From Pterobdella sp. o SKG-2022 (taxonomy: Eukaryota > Annelida > Clitellata > Hirudinida > Piscicolidae), in assembly GCA_964035795.1 (NCBI GenBank), contig OZ038320.1:15114030-15178029 (forward strand): a stretch of DNA of 64,000 bases, in the 5' to 3' direction. Positions 37,870-48,721 of the stretch are shown in pieces. The first letter of the stretch is position 1; every line of letters starts with the position of its first letter. The notes below the pieces were generated by a model. The model searched no databases and was not told where the DNA came from. It saw nothing but the letters and a program-made list of their open reading frames with translations. A program made the translations under genes and the position numbers.

Positions 37870-39480
37870 CAATTATTCATCTGCTTCTTCCACATCATTC
37901 TGTCAGCTGCCAGCATTCTTAGTTTTTTAGGTCTTCTCTGTTATTTATTGAAATTTCCATACATTTAAGATCATTTTTTAGCCTTCAAGCCAAAGTGGTT
38001 TTTTCTTCTGGGTATGTATGGTGCGTCGAAGTACTTCTCCATGGCTTTTTGGGCAGAAGTGCTCAGATCAAGTCTTACTATGTGGCCTAGTAAAGTTAGT
38101 CTTCTGAATCTTATAGTATTACTCAATTCTTGTTGTTTTTTTGCAAAATATAGATCTTTTTTTGTTATTTTTTTTGTGCCAGAATACACCGATGACTCTG
38201 CTGAGAAGACTCCTATGAAATGATTTAAGTCAAGTCCCATGTGCCACAGTTGTAGAAATGTATTGGCGCGATTTATGGGTTAAACATCCTTAGTTTTTTC
38301 TGTTTACCACTTTTATTTTTGTTTCAGAGTTTCCACATTTTGTTCATTACAATTAGGGTCAGAGCTTTTTTAAGGGTTATTACTCTAGCCATCGATAGGT
38401 GTGTACCGAGCTTTTTCGTTGCTATTGTGTCTAGGTTTTTGGGACTTGGTATTGTTATTTCTGTTTTATTGGTATTAACTTCGAGGTTAGAAATGCGCAT
38501 GGTGTTGGTTATGCATGTTTGGTAAATTACTTCCCAAGTAATGAAGTCAATATCGTCGATATACATAATTTCTTTGTTGGACATGCTGGTAAGAAGCTTT
38601 GATATTGCTTCTCTAAGGTATATGCAGAAGAAAATTGGACAGACTCTCACCTTGAGAAGCGCCTGTTGTTGTATTGAAAAAAGTGGTGTTATGGTTGTTT
38701 ATTTTTATTGTTAGAGAAGTGTTTGATAGGAGGTATTTAATTTGTTTTATGTCGTCTGAAGGTGAAAAATTTTTACATATGGTCTATCTATAGCGTCGAA
38801 GGCAGATGATATCTATGCCTGTTACTGTAAGGTTTCTCCTTGTTTTTTATAAGGTCACCATTTTGAAACGGTAAGTCTATATGATGTTCTCCGTTGACCT
38901 ACCTTTTATGAAGGCCGATTGAATAGGGCCAATGAACTCTTCTACTGCTTTGCGTACTCTGTTGAGAGTGATATTGGATAGAATTATCTTCAATATGGGT
39001 ACTATGCAGATAAACCTGATGTTTTTGTTGTTTTATTTAGTTTAGCTATGAGTACAGCTGAGTTAACCCCAATGTCTTCACCCAGATGATGGCATGATTG
39101 AACTTTTCTGCTATGGTTATTGATGCACTCTCATATGCATATTTTATAATTTCTGCGGTAAAGACACCGCTATCTTGACACTTTATTTTTCAGTTTTTTA
39201 ATTGAGTCTACAACTTTTTGATTAGTTATATATTTTTGAAAGCTTGGTGTAGGGCTCAATAGTATTTGTTGTGCAGCAAAGTCTTTTGGGCAGAATTTTT
39301 GTTTAAAATAGTTTCTCACGTCTTTCACCTCAGCTAGTATCTTTGTGGGTTTTCTTAGATTGAGAAATTTTACTGCTTGGAACATTTTCATGTCATCTGG
39401 AAAGTTTTCAATTGTCATTAATTGATTATTATAGTGTGTTTTGGCTTTATTTTTCAATTCTTGTATATATTGTTTCAGTT
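37870..39480 (-). mobile_element. LINE family E, RT copy
   Basis: Read on the - strand from 39480: linker KTHYNNQLMTIENFPDDMKM and FQAVKFLNLRKPTKILAEVK, then decayed RT, then PIFFCIYLREAISKLLTSM, a YIDDIDFITWEV catalytic block (the YxDD aspartates remain), NLEVNTNKTEITIPSPKNLD and LSMARVITLKKALTLIVMNK, and finally FRRLTLLGHIVRLDLSTSAQ with KAMEKYFDAP. Frameshifts are spread throughout. Confidence 0.82.
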
Positions 39481-39739
39481 TTTCAAATTAACAAAACTTT
39501 GAGTCTTACGTAATATTGGCTTGCCCTCGTTAGTTGTGAAAAAATTTTTCAATTTTTTTTGTAAGGGCACTTTTGATGATTTGAGAAAAAGTGATCCAAA
39601 AATAGTTCAAAATCTAGAGGTTATTTTTCATGACGTTGCTGAATTTTTTGGAAATTATATTTTTTATACTATTGAAAATATATATACATAGAAGTACTTA
39701 TATATTTTTATAATTATTATAATTTTTTACTATTTTATC

Positions 39740-39960
39740 TTTGGATAAAATTTTAGTCTATATTTATTCATGGAAACCGAGCAAACTTTTGAACAAAGCA
39801 TTATATGCCTTTGACTTAGATTATAGTAAGGACTGTATTGTCTTGTCATTTTCATTCAACCAGTCTTGGTTTTTGCGCTTTCTGAAGCCTAGCATTTTTT
39901 CACAAGCTCCATATAAAAACGCCTTAGAGTCATTCCATGAATTATTACAGGTTTTTCATT
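39740..39960 (-). mobile_element. LINE linker fragment
   Basis: The - strand encodes WNDSKAFLYGACEKMLGFRK and RKNQDWLNENDKTIQSLLKS, matching the linker between endonuclease and RT (K.NQDWFDEND..I..LL) of endonuclease-RT LINEs. Both ends are truncated. Confidence 0.72.
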
Positions 39961-40019
39961 TGGCATTCCAATCACATATCAGAGCGATGGAAAACTTGTC
40001 AACCTTTGACGTCTAAAAG

Positions 40020-40525
40020 CAATCTCAAAAATCAAAGAAACCTTAATCAGGAACCTTCTTTTTGCTGATGATGAAGCGCTCAATATTATCATTGAGTATG
40101 GCATGCAACGAGAGGTAGACCAATTTTCATCCTTTTGTGATAATTTTGGGTTGACCATCAACAACAAAAAAAAGTAAGTGATGTATCAGCTTGTTCTAAA
40201 AAATCCTTACTAGAAATCTTAGATTTCAGTAAAAGATAAAAGATTACAGGCGGTAGAAAACAACTTATCTCGACAGCACTCTTTTTCACTGTGCAAAAAT
40301 TGACAATGAGGTCAAAAACCAAGTTTTTAAAACCAGCTGAATTTTTGAAAACATGAGAAAAAAATTTGTGTTTTACAGGCCACGAAGGTCAGTCTACAAA
40401 GCTTTTGTATTGAACACACTACTCCATGGTTGTGAAACCTGGGTAATTTCAAGGCGTCAAGAAAAAGAACTACAACAGTACCGTACTCGATGTCTTCTCA
40501 AAATTCTAAATATATCCTAGAATGA
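40020..40525 (+). mobile_element. LINE RT fragment
   Basis: The + strand encodes LIRNLLFADDEALNIIIEYG, VDQFSSFCDNFGLTINNKK and, after a gap, PRRSVYKAFVLNTLLHGCET with WVISRRQEKELQQYRTRCLL. FADD is the RT catalytic motif, intact here. A piece between the two blocks has decayed beyond recognition. Confidence 0.8.
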
Positions 40526-40537
40526 TACGATACCTTA

Positions 40538-40683
40538 TAATGTAATGTAATGTTATGCGGTATTTATAAAGCGCTTTTCCTTATAGATCAAAGCGTTTGC
40601 TACAAATTTAATGTAGCGAGAACACACTGTGGTAAAGGTGCTAATTGTCGGCCCACGCGGGATCGAACCCGGTAACTTTAGAT
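40538..40683 (-). mobile_element. tRNA-derived SINE, copy 3 (head truncated)
   Basis: Best preserved SINE body. On the - strand: ACCGGGTTCGATCCCGCGTG with an intact B box (GGTTCGATCCC), GGGCCGACAATTAGCACC, CACAGTGTGTTCTCGCTACA, GATCTATAAGGAAAAGCGCT, TTATAAATACCGCATAACAT and a (TAATG)-like tail. The A-box half of the tRNA head is missing. Confidence 0.85.
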
Positions 40684-40750
40684 TGGAATTGGGTCGTGTT
40701 CACACTGTTTATTTGGAAGTTTTTGGATGGCATAGACTAATTCATCTAAT

Positions 40751-40916
40751 GTCTATTAGACACACTTTTGTCTATTAGACACACTTTTGTCTATTAGACA
40801 CACTTTTGTCTATTAGACACACTTTTGTCTATTAGACACACTTTTGTCTATTAGACACACTTTTGTCTATTAGACACACTTTTGTCTATTAGACACACTT
40901 TTGTCTATTAGACACA
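40751..40916. repeat. 19-bp minisatellite, 8.7 copies
   Basis: Perfect tandem copies of GTCTATTAGACACACTTTT starting at 40751, 40770, 40789, 40808, 40827, 40846, 40865 and 40884, with a 14-base partial copy from 40903. No variation between units can be seen. It directly abuts a truncated LINE 3' end at 40918. Confidence 0.97.
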
Positions 40917-40917
40917 T

Positions 40918-41190
40918 ACGTCAACCACTCAAATTCTCGTACTCTAGTCTCCAGCTTCATCAACCTGTTTCTTCAAGCTTGTTCTTTCTCTCACCAGGCT
41001 CCACGTCTGTGGAATTCTCTTTCTTCTAACTTGCGCTCATCGCCTTCTCTCATGAACAATCGCAATCTTTTGAAAATTCACTTATACCATAAACAACCCC
41101 AGTCATCATCTTTTACAAACCTTAAGCGCCTCTGAAGCAACCTCGAAGTGATAACTATGAGCTATAAAAATCTTAATAATAATAATACTA
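40918..41190 (+). mobile_element. L2/CR1-like LINE 3' end with AAT tail
   Basis: The + strand encodes NSRTLVSSFINLFLQACSFS, HQAPRLWNSLSSNLRSSPSL and MNNRNLLKIHLY, the end of a CR1/L2-like polymerase, followed by an untranslated stretch and AATAATAATAATACTAATG at 41175-41193. It is strongly 5' truncated. Confidence 0.8.
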
Positions 41191-41339
41191 ATGTAATTTC
41201 ATCAAAGCTATTCAACCTTAAATTTGATCTCAAAACCAAAGAGCCGGACAGTTTCTTCGAAGCTGATGTCAGATGCTACAAAGCTCTTTCAGTAGGTGCA
41301 TCGAGCGCAGTGTAGTCAAACTAACTGCTCACGAGTCTT

Positions 41340-43010
41340 TGTTGGGCCTACAGTCTTCTGAGGATGAATGTACTGCCGTCGAAGCGATAGCGGATGTATA
41401 CAGTATCTTTATCGTCAAGATCTTCCATGGCCTGTTTGAACATCATGCTGAAAAGGATGCTGACCAGAGTTGGAGCCAAGACACAACCTTGTTTCACACC
41501 GTTGACAATAGGAAAGAGCTTTGAGAGGTCACTGTTTAACCTAATTTGACCGTGCCTGTCTTCATGCAGCTGAATGATCCTACTGGAAAAAATTGGAGAA
41601 CAGCTGAGGCACTCTACGATTAGCCAAAGACCTTTTCTGCTCACCGGGTCAAAAGCCTTGGTTAAGTCGACAAACGTTACATACAGTCTTTTGTTCTGCT
41701 TTTGACACTTTTCTTGGAGCTGCCAAAAGACAAAAACCATATCCGTGGTACTCCGGTTGGCTCTGAAACCACACTGAGTTTCTGGGATGTGGTCTTCTGC
41801 GATGATAGGTACTAGCCTATTCAGAACCACAAAAGCCAAGATTTCACCTGCAATGGAGAGTAGAGTGATTCCCCGGTAGTTCGAACAATAAAACTTTTTC
41901 CTTTTGTTCTAGTATAAGGTAATAATGACTTCATTGCGGAGGTCTCTTGGAAATTTTCCCTGTTCCCAACAACAGACAAAAAGTTTTTGGAGCTTGCTGT
42001 GTAGCGCTGGACCTCTTTCTTTCCAAAGCTCAGATGGAATTCCATCAATTCTTGCTGCCTTGCCACTCTTCACCTGCTCTATGGCTTTGGTAAGTTGCTG
42101 CATTGTCGGTGGTTAGTCCATTTTAACTTAGACTGGCAGTTGAGAGATGTAAAGTAGTTCTGTACTTAATCAGTATTTAAAAAGAGCCTAAAAATGTTTA
42201 GACCAATTAGACCAATGGCACAAGTTGGTTGTCTTGTCTTTGAGGAGTGTCTGTTCATTTGCACTGCGCAAAAGACTCTGGGCCTGATGAGTGGAGCTAT
42301 GTGCTGCTTTGATGCTTCATAGAACTTCAGTAGTAAGCGCCCTTTGTCATTGGGGTTTCCAACGCTGTGTCTGCCAAGTACATCTTTCCAGGTAGCTGTT
42401 TCTTGGCCTACTTTAGCATTGAAATCGCAAAGAATTAATAACTTGTCGTCTGTAGAGGTGCTTTGAACAAAGCTATGAAATTCAAAAGAAAAAATTGTCA
42501 TTTTCTGCAAGAATCAGAGCATACATACTGAAAAGAGTCGGATACTTTTTTTTTTCATTACTTTCATGTTCCGCCGTGTAGGTTAGGAAAGCACTCTAGC
42601 TTCATCATCGGACTGAAAGTTTTGGTCACAAGATGTTTCTTCGCATATTAAGAACTTGCCTTAGAAACCTAGCCTGATGAGTGCAGATTGATAGAACAGT
42701 CTGTGTGAGATTCTCCAAAATAATTATCATGGAAAAAAAAATTGGTAAGCTCAAAGGATTACTGAATGACAAAAAAGGGTTGTTTAGATTTGTACCCTAA
42801 AAGATAGCAGCTCCACCAACTAGCAGGCTTGAGTGCTAAGGCGTAGATGCCTTTTAATGGGATGCCCTGGGCAGGTGCCTTTTAACTTCATACCCAGGAC
42901 CTGCGTCGAATACTTCTTGTTTTTCAGAGAGGCGCATTGACATGAAGTGGTCAGAATGATCTAATGGCAGTTTTTCCAGCTTCGATGCGATGGAGGCTTT
43001 GAGCATAGAA
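41340..43010 (-). mobile_element. LINE, endonuclease and RT, gapped
   Basis: Read on the - strand: endonuclease piece (SMLKASIASKLEKLPLDHSD, HFMSMRL; 43010-42855), an unrecognised stretch, then VQSTSTDDKLLILCDFNAKV and TWKDVLGRHSVGNPNDKGRL (42510-42300), VARQQE-type KSGKAARIDGIPSELWKERG, then the RT (41839-41348): ETQCGFRANRSTTDMVFVFW, TFVDLTKAFDPVSRKGLWLI, VNGVKQGCVLAPTLVSILFS. The sequence ends before YADD. Its upstream edge joins an RPL8 pseudogene. Confidence 0.85.
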
Positions 43011-43244
43011 AACAAACTATCTTGTGTGCCTGCCCTCTGAAGCAATAAATGTCTCAGTATTTGTCTTGTATTTGTAAGGGTTTATGAAGGCGATCTTGGT
43101 GAAGGAAGCACCACTTCCAGGATCATGGATGATTGACTTAACAGTTTTTTTTATGAAACAATTTAGCGGTTCTTTTTCTGTTTTGGGTGTGGGATTTAAA
43201 AATTCCTCCGCTCCTTTACGTTGGGTCCAAATCACTCTACCCAT
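43011..43244 (-). pseudogene. RPL8: ribosomal protein L8 (uL2) retropseudogene, 5' part
   Basis: The - strand frame starts with ATG at 43244 and reads MGRVIWTQRKGA, a shortened middle, then VKSIIHDPGSGASFTKIAFI, NPYKYKTNTETFIASEGRHT and a stop. This is the N-terminus of the large-subunit protein uL2/RPL8, where residues 1-12 and the IIHDPGRGAPLAKV...RDPY(R/K)(F/Y)K..TE.FIAAEG.HT block are highly conserved. About 13 residues are deleted and several invariant ones are changed. No introns are present, so it is a processed copy. It ends around residue 90, exactly where LINE endonuclease sequence of the same strand begins. Confidence 0.85.
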
Positions 43245-43265
43245 TTCGAGTTTTCAAGCAAAGTT

Positions 43266-43355
43266 GGCCCTTATAGCTCAGTGGTTGAGCATTAGACTAA
43301 TTATCTAAAGATACCGGGTTTAATCTCGCGTGGGCCAACAATTAGTAGTCCACAT
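43266..43355 (+). mobile_element. tRNA-derived SINE, copy 5 (head only)
   Basis: GGCCCTTATAGCTCAGTGGT, anticodon arm TTAGA-CTAATTA-TCTAA, CCGGGTTTAATCTCGCGTGG and GCCAACAATTAG. The 7-base loop places AAT at anticodon positions, suggesting a tRNA-Ile(AAT) origin. The acceptor stem pairs only partly and the element continues as SINE body, so it is not scored as a tRNA gene. Confidence 0.82.
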
Positions 43356-43689
43356 TGAGAATGCTTCGTGGAACCAATCAATTGCGCAATCGAAAACCCA
43401 GATAGGTGTGATCAAATGGTCGACATATTTTTTTCCATTTTTCCAAAAGTATTATCCTATACGCTTTTCAGGAGTCTAGGCAGTTTTATTTTTTATTTTT
43501 AGTCAATTTTTTAGCTTCTTTTATTGTATAGTTCATTATGATATCAACTTACTAGGGTAACAACCCGACTCTGTAAAAATGTTACACAAACTAAATTAAC
43601 AAACTTTGAAAACTGCTTGGTCTAGGAAGGATTCTCTCTAGCAGAGCTTATGACGCAAACTGGTGAAAGCTCTTGTAAAGCCAGTGAGC
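43356..43689. other. no gene; possible LINE 5' leader at the end
   Basis: Non-coding. The last ~130 bases (from GGGTAACAACCCGACTCTGT near 43556) read like the leader of the LINE that follows, but this cannot be proved from one copy. Confidence 0.4.
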
Positions 43690-46410
43690 TGACAACTCTT
43701 TAGATGACCAAGGACAAAAACAAGATAAGGATCTGAAACATCAGAACCATACACGAGATAGGCAAGACAGCTGACGTCTGTCAAGAGATGCAAAAATACA
43801 ATCTGAAGATCTTAGGCCTAAGTGCGACAAGATGGACAGGACCAAGAAGAACGCAACTATTGAACGGAGACACCATCATCCACTTTGGATAAAATGAAGG
43901 CTAACCCCACTCGCACGGAGTAGCATTACTGATGACACCCAAAGCAACACGAGCCTTGCTGTTCTGCGAGCCTATGTCACCAAGGATCCTCAAAACACGC
44001 TTCAATCAGAGATCAAAAAAGTTACCATCATCCAGTGCTACGCCCTAACCAATGTGGCAGCCATTGAAGAGAAAGACAAGTTTTTCCAACAACTCCAAGC
44101 CACCATAGACGAAACACCAAAAAGAGATATAAAAATCTTTATGGGAGACACGAATCCCAAGGTTAGTGCTGATAATAAAAAGCGAACACATTATGGGCAG
44201 ACACGCATCAAGGTGAAAATGAGAATAAAGAACTTTTTGTAGAGTTTTGCACCTTCAATGACCTGGTCATTGGAAACACCTTTTTTCCGCCATAAGACCA
44301 TCTCTAAAACTACGTGGATTTCCCTTGACGGCAAGACTGAGAACCAGATCGACCACATCATCATCAGTCGCAAGTGAAGACGAAGCTTGCAGTATGTCAG
44401 AATGAAGCGTGGTCCAGACGCAGTTTCAGATCACCACCTGGTTGTGTCAGTACTCAAAAGCAAGTTGAAGGCCTACAAAGACCAAGTGGCAAGACCATTG
44501 CAAAAGTACAACGTGCACAGCTTGAAAGTGAAATCGGCCGCAGAAAGAGTCAAAATTGAACTAAGGAACAGGTTCAGTGTGCTTCCCCAACTCCCAGAAA
44601 ACTCAGTTAAAAAACATTGGCACAGTCTTTGAGAGATCTCAATAACAATGTGCAAAACAGTCTTGGGCAAGAAAACTAGGAAGAACAAGGAGTGGTTTTC
44701 AACAAACACCTGAACACTCATCACTGAGAGGGGGAACCTGGAAGACCAGATCAACAGCACGCAAGACCAAGCTGAAAAACTCAAACTAAAAGCACAGTAC
44801 TGGAAAACAAATCGACAGATAAAACAAAGCGCGAGGCAAGAAAAAAGAAGGTACATCAAAGAACTGACTGCAGAAGCTCAAAGTGCTGCACACCAGCGAA
44901 ACATCAAGCGCCTGTATGAGATCAACAGAACGCTTTCCGGCAAAAACAGCAACCCAAGTCGGCCTGTAAAAGACAAGGACGGAAACATCATTCTAGGCAA
45001 AAAACAGTAAAGAGCACGAGTGGCGCAACCTTTTGAAGAAACGCTTAACCGACTAGCACCATTTGTCTCACCTATCATCCCACCACTTAACAAGCTTCCC
45101 GACACCAACACCAACCTTATCAGCAAGGCTGAGATTGTCAGGCCATCAAGTTCCTCATGTCAAGAAAGGTAGCCGGTTCAGATGGAATTCCACCTGAAGC
45201 TCTGAAGGCCTACATCTAGACCTCGACTGAGAGCCCTTTTTATGCAAGAGCTGGAAACAAGAGCGAATGTCAAATGACTGGAAAAAAGAATTTCTTGTAA
45301 AGCTGCCAAAGAGGACCTTTCAACTTGTAAAAACTGGCTAGAAATCATGCTGTTGTCTATTTCCGGCGAGATACTAAGCAGAATCATGCTCGAAAGACTG
45401 AAAAACGCCTTAAACAAGACACTTCGAGACAAACAAGCAGGCTTCCCACAAGATTGCTCATGCACGGATTACATTGCAACCATGCGCATCATCATCGAGC
45501 AGTCTCTAGAGTCACAGACCCCCCTGTACGCAGTCTTCCTCGACTTTTAAAAAGTTTTTGACAGTGTCGACCGAGTTGTCATCTGCAGATTGATGCACGA
45601 CTACGGCTTTCCACTAAAGATTATAAGCAGCATCCACCAAATGTTTCTAAGACGCTACCTGTCAAATGATCCACGACGGAAAACTAACGGAACCTTTCAA
45701 AGCGCAAACTGGCGTCCGTCAGAACTGTTTTTTCTCACCGACCATTTTCCTGATGGTGGTTGACCGGATCATGAGGCAGTCTACAGCAGACCAGAAAACA
45801 AGCATCCAGTAGACTTTCAAGAAACAGCTGGAAGACCTGAACTTTGCAAATGACATAAGCTTTCTCTATCACAAGCAGCAAGATGCGCAAGAAAAACTAT
45901 GTCTTGTGGCAGAAAAAGCTGAAAAGACTGAATTTAAAATCAATAATGAATAGACAAAGGTCATAAGAGTCAACAACAAGAATCAAAATTCAGTGAAACC
46001 ACATCACGAGAAAACCAAGGAAGTTGACAAGCTTATCTACTTGGGCAGTTTTGTCAACAAACAGACAGACGAAGACATCAAGAGCCGCATCAACAAAGCT
46101 AGACACGTTTTCAACACCCTTTGACAAATCTGAAGATCGAAAGCTTTTTTATTCCGTAATAAGATCAGGATTTTCAACACTAATGTGAAATCGGTTCTAC
46201 TCTATGGCTCAGAGACGTGGCGAGTGACAAACACCAACATTCACAAGCTGCAAACCATCACGAACCGATGCCTAAGAAGCATGCTGAACATCAGGTGACC
46301 AAAAGTTGTCTCTAACAAAGAAGTTTCAAACAAGACAAAAGAAGTCACTGGAGACGGAAATAAAGAAGCGGAAATGGAGATGGATAGGTCATACGCTACC
46401 CAAGCTTGCA
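43690..46410 (+). mobile_element. LINE, almost full length, many lesions
   Basis: The + strand shows all parts in order: ADVCQEMQKYNLKILGLSAT and RWTGP (endonuclease start), VTIIQCYALTNVAAIEEKDK, IKIFMGDTNPKVSADNKK, RIKNFL/CTFNDLVIGNT, QIDHIIISRK, MKRGPDAVSDHHLVVSVLKS, a basic linker (ELTAEAQSAAHQRNIKRLYE), GIPPEALKA, LLSISGEILSRIMLERLKNA, LRDKQAGFPQDCSCTDYIAT, a decayed YADD region (DLNFANDI), INTLIYLGSFVNKQTDEDIK, and FNTNVKSVLLYGSETWRVTN, with KWRWIGHTLP at the end. Stops and frameshifts occur throughout. The copy is cut at 46410 by a CR1-like fragment. Confidence 0.88.
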
Positions 46411-46414
46411 GCCA

Positions 46415-46640
46415 ATAGTTGACAATAACTGCTACAACCCCATGGTTGGCAAGCAGAGTAATCTTAACAGTGCGGTTTCTGAGTCTTGCTTTTTCAAGTA
46501 CTGTCAATCATGCCAAGTCTCAGTTTAAAAAATGCGTAAATTTAAAATTGACTAAACTCTTTTACATACTTCATTTTACTTTGGAAAGATCTCATGTTTT
46601 TGAGACCAAAAACTACTGGAAATCCAGTTTTTAAATTGAA
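46415..46640 (-). mobile_element. CR1/Rex-like LINE endonuclease start
   Basis: The - strand gives WISSSFWSQKHEIF, TETWHD and LTVLEKARLRNRTVKITLLA with NHGVVAVIVN, a second copy of the sequence at 33200-32990 on the - strand. It ends at its own HGG block, against the end of the previous LINE. Confidence 0.78.
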
Positions 46641-46849
46641 CAACCAAAATTTTTTAAAAAGTATGGAAAACATCAAAAATCATTCCCAAAATTAAGCCAA
46701 ATAAAAATCCATTTTCACCGTCATCTAATAGACCCATTTCTTTGCTACCTCCAATATAAAAAATGTTAGCAAAAGCAATTTTACCCCACATATTATTTTT
46801 ATTAGTGCCTGTTACGTCTATTGGCGCATAGGGCAGCAACAAAGTTTCC
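46641..46849. other. no gene recognised
   Basis: Short non-coding spacer between two LINE fragments. Confidence 0.4.
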
Positions 46850-48430
46850 ACTCATTCCTGTTTCGAGCCAGCTTGGTGATGGTGCCCCAAATTTTTTTCA
46901 TTTCTTTGAGCTTGGCTTTTACTGTCCGACGCCATGTTGTTTATGGGCAGCCAATGAAGAGCTGTTTTGGCTATAGAACCTTCTTCACTTCTCAAGACAT
47001 GATCAACCCATTGGCATCGTCTTTTAACGATGATGGTAGTCATGTCTTTCTGGTGACAACGCAAAATAAGATCATTGTTCGAGATGGTATCAAGCCAGTA
47101 GATTTTCAGAATGCTTCGTAAACTTCGTCTATGAAAAGCTCTGTCACTCTCTAGCACTCAGATCCATACAGAAGCACAAGCAGAATACAGGTTTTGTACA
47201 GCTTAGGTTAAGCTGCCTCTGCCATTCCGAACATTGCTTAATAATGTTGCGCAAAGAAAAGAGCTGTTCTACACATCTTTTTTCTTTGCAGAATCTAGCC
47301 TATTTTTTTCTCATGGATTTATCCACTGCATCTGCTAAGCGCTGAAAGATAATTTTAGCAAGCATCTTACTAGGAACAAAAAGTAGAGTGATCCTTCTCC
47401 AGTTATTGCAATCATGTGAAGAACCTTTGTTGAGAATCAAAACAATCACTTCTTTTTTCCACTCTGTAGTACTTGTTTTCTTCCCATATTTCTTCAAACA
47501 ATGGCTGAAATATGTTAGCTGCTAGGATTGGATCTGCTTTGAAAAGTTCAGCATTGGGTTTTCATGTCCAGGTGCTTTGTTGTTTTTCAAAGACTTAATG
47601 GCAAAAATTATTTCAAGCGTTGATGGTAGATCAAGACTGAAGTTGAGGTCTGAAGCAGCTGGAGAAATATTTCCTTTTTGTGTAGGTGGTGGCAAGTTTA
47701 ATATTTCTCTAAAGTGTTCAGCTCAACGCTTTTCCTGCTCCCTCTCTTTTAGTGGTAAAAAGCTTTCCACCTTCGTCTTTGATGGGAGGGTCTGATTTAT
47801 TGTGGTGCTTGCCACAAACAAGTTTGGTGATCTGCCCAAGTTCTTCTATTGCTGCTTGTTGTTGTTGTTGAGCGCCAGCTTCCAAAGACTCTTCCGACAC
47901 TCTTTGGAGCGAGTACCGAAAGAAACTTGCAGCTTCGAGTTGTTTGTGACTTTTGATGAGCAGCGATAAAAATGATGGATGAATTCTCGAAATTCTTTGT
48001 GGTTGGAAGCTAACGTGGTTTAGAACCTCTTTGACACTCTTGTTGGAGTGCACACCCGGCGCCACGAGAAGGTGGGTTCTTTCGCCGGGCTTCTATTGCT
48101 GCTGCTTCATCAGCCTGTGCTGCGAGGCTATCTGCATAAAAGCGTCTGTCAGCTCGTACCATTTTTTTTACTTTTTTGTTGGCTTCTTTATATTGTTGTC
48201 TAAGCTTATCTTGCAACCTCTCTGAGTTAGCATCTGTCAACTTCTTCTTCAGACTACGTCTGCCATCGACTGCTTCCTATGTATCTGGTTTAATCCACTC
48301 TTCCGCTCTGTTTTTCACTTTTGAGCCTAAACAAACTACAGCTTTTTGTGTATGCTGATACTATCTTCGAGTATATTGTGTCGACCTCATTGCTGTTTGC
48401 TTCAGCATCTTGCAGCGCTGGAAATTTAAT
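46850..48430 (-). mobile_element. LINE, linker, RT start and C-terminus
   Basis: Read on the - strand from 48430: QYKEANKKVKKMVRADRRFY with ADSLAAQADEAAAIEARR (linker), a ~180-base interpolated block containing FRYSLQRVSEESLEAGAQQQ, ITKLVCGKHHNKSDPPIKDE, TEWKKEVIVLILNKGSSHDC, NNWRRITLLFVPSKMLAKII, then a jump past the RT catalytic core to HRRSLRSILKIYWLDTISNN and RCQWVDHVLRSEEGSIAKTA. The core between NNWR and the C-terminal region is absent, so this is another internally deleted copy. Confidence 0.85.
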
Positions 48431-48721
48431 ACTTTTGGGTGACGTTATTTTCTAATATCGAAGTGTGCATTAAAAAAAATGCATATACTATTTACTAGAG
48501 AATGTATATAAGACATTATAAAGTGTCAAAAAATTAAACTTTAAAAACGATTTGTGACAAAGTTAAATTTCTCGAAAATTTTATTGTATTTGAAGAAGAA
48601 TCAAAAAATTGCTTCATTTTCCAAGTTTAGTTTTTGAAGCACTCTACCCTAGTAAAACCATTTCAAGTCATTAATGCCAAAGCAAAGTTTATTATTATTT
48701 TAAGTTATAAGCATTGTGTAT
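48431..48721 (-). other. 3' untranslated region of the LRR gene (probable)
   Basis: Downstream of the stop of the LRRC74-like gene on the - strand. The inverse of AATAAA occurs near 48687-48692, about 30 bases after the stop. The rest is AT-rich without further features. Confidence 0.5.

Noticed and set aside
43266..43336. possible functional tRNA-Ile gene
   Set aside because: Acceptor and T stems pair poorly and the sequence continues into SINE body shared with other loci; scored as a SINE head.
44473..44859. 128-codon - strand frame rich in Phe, Leu and Ser
   Set aside because: Antisense of the Lys/Gln-rich LINE linker on the + strand.
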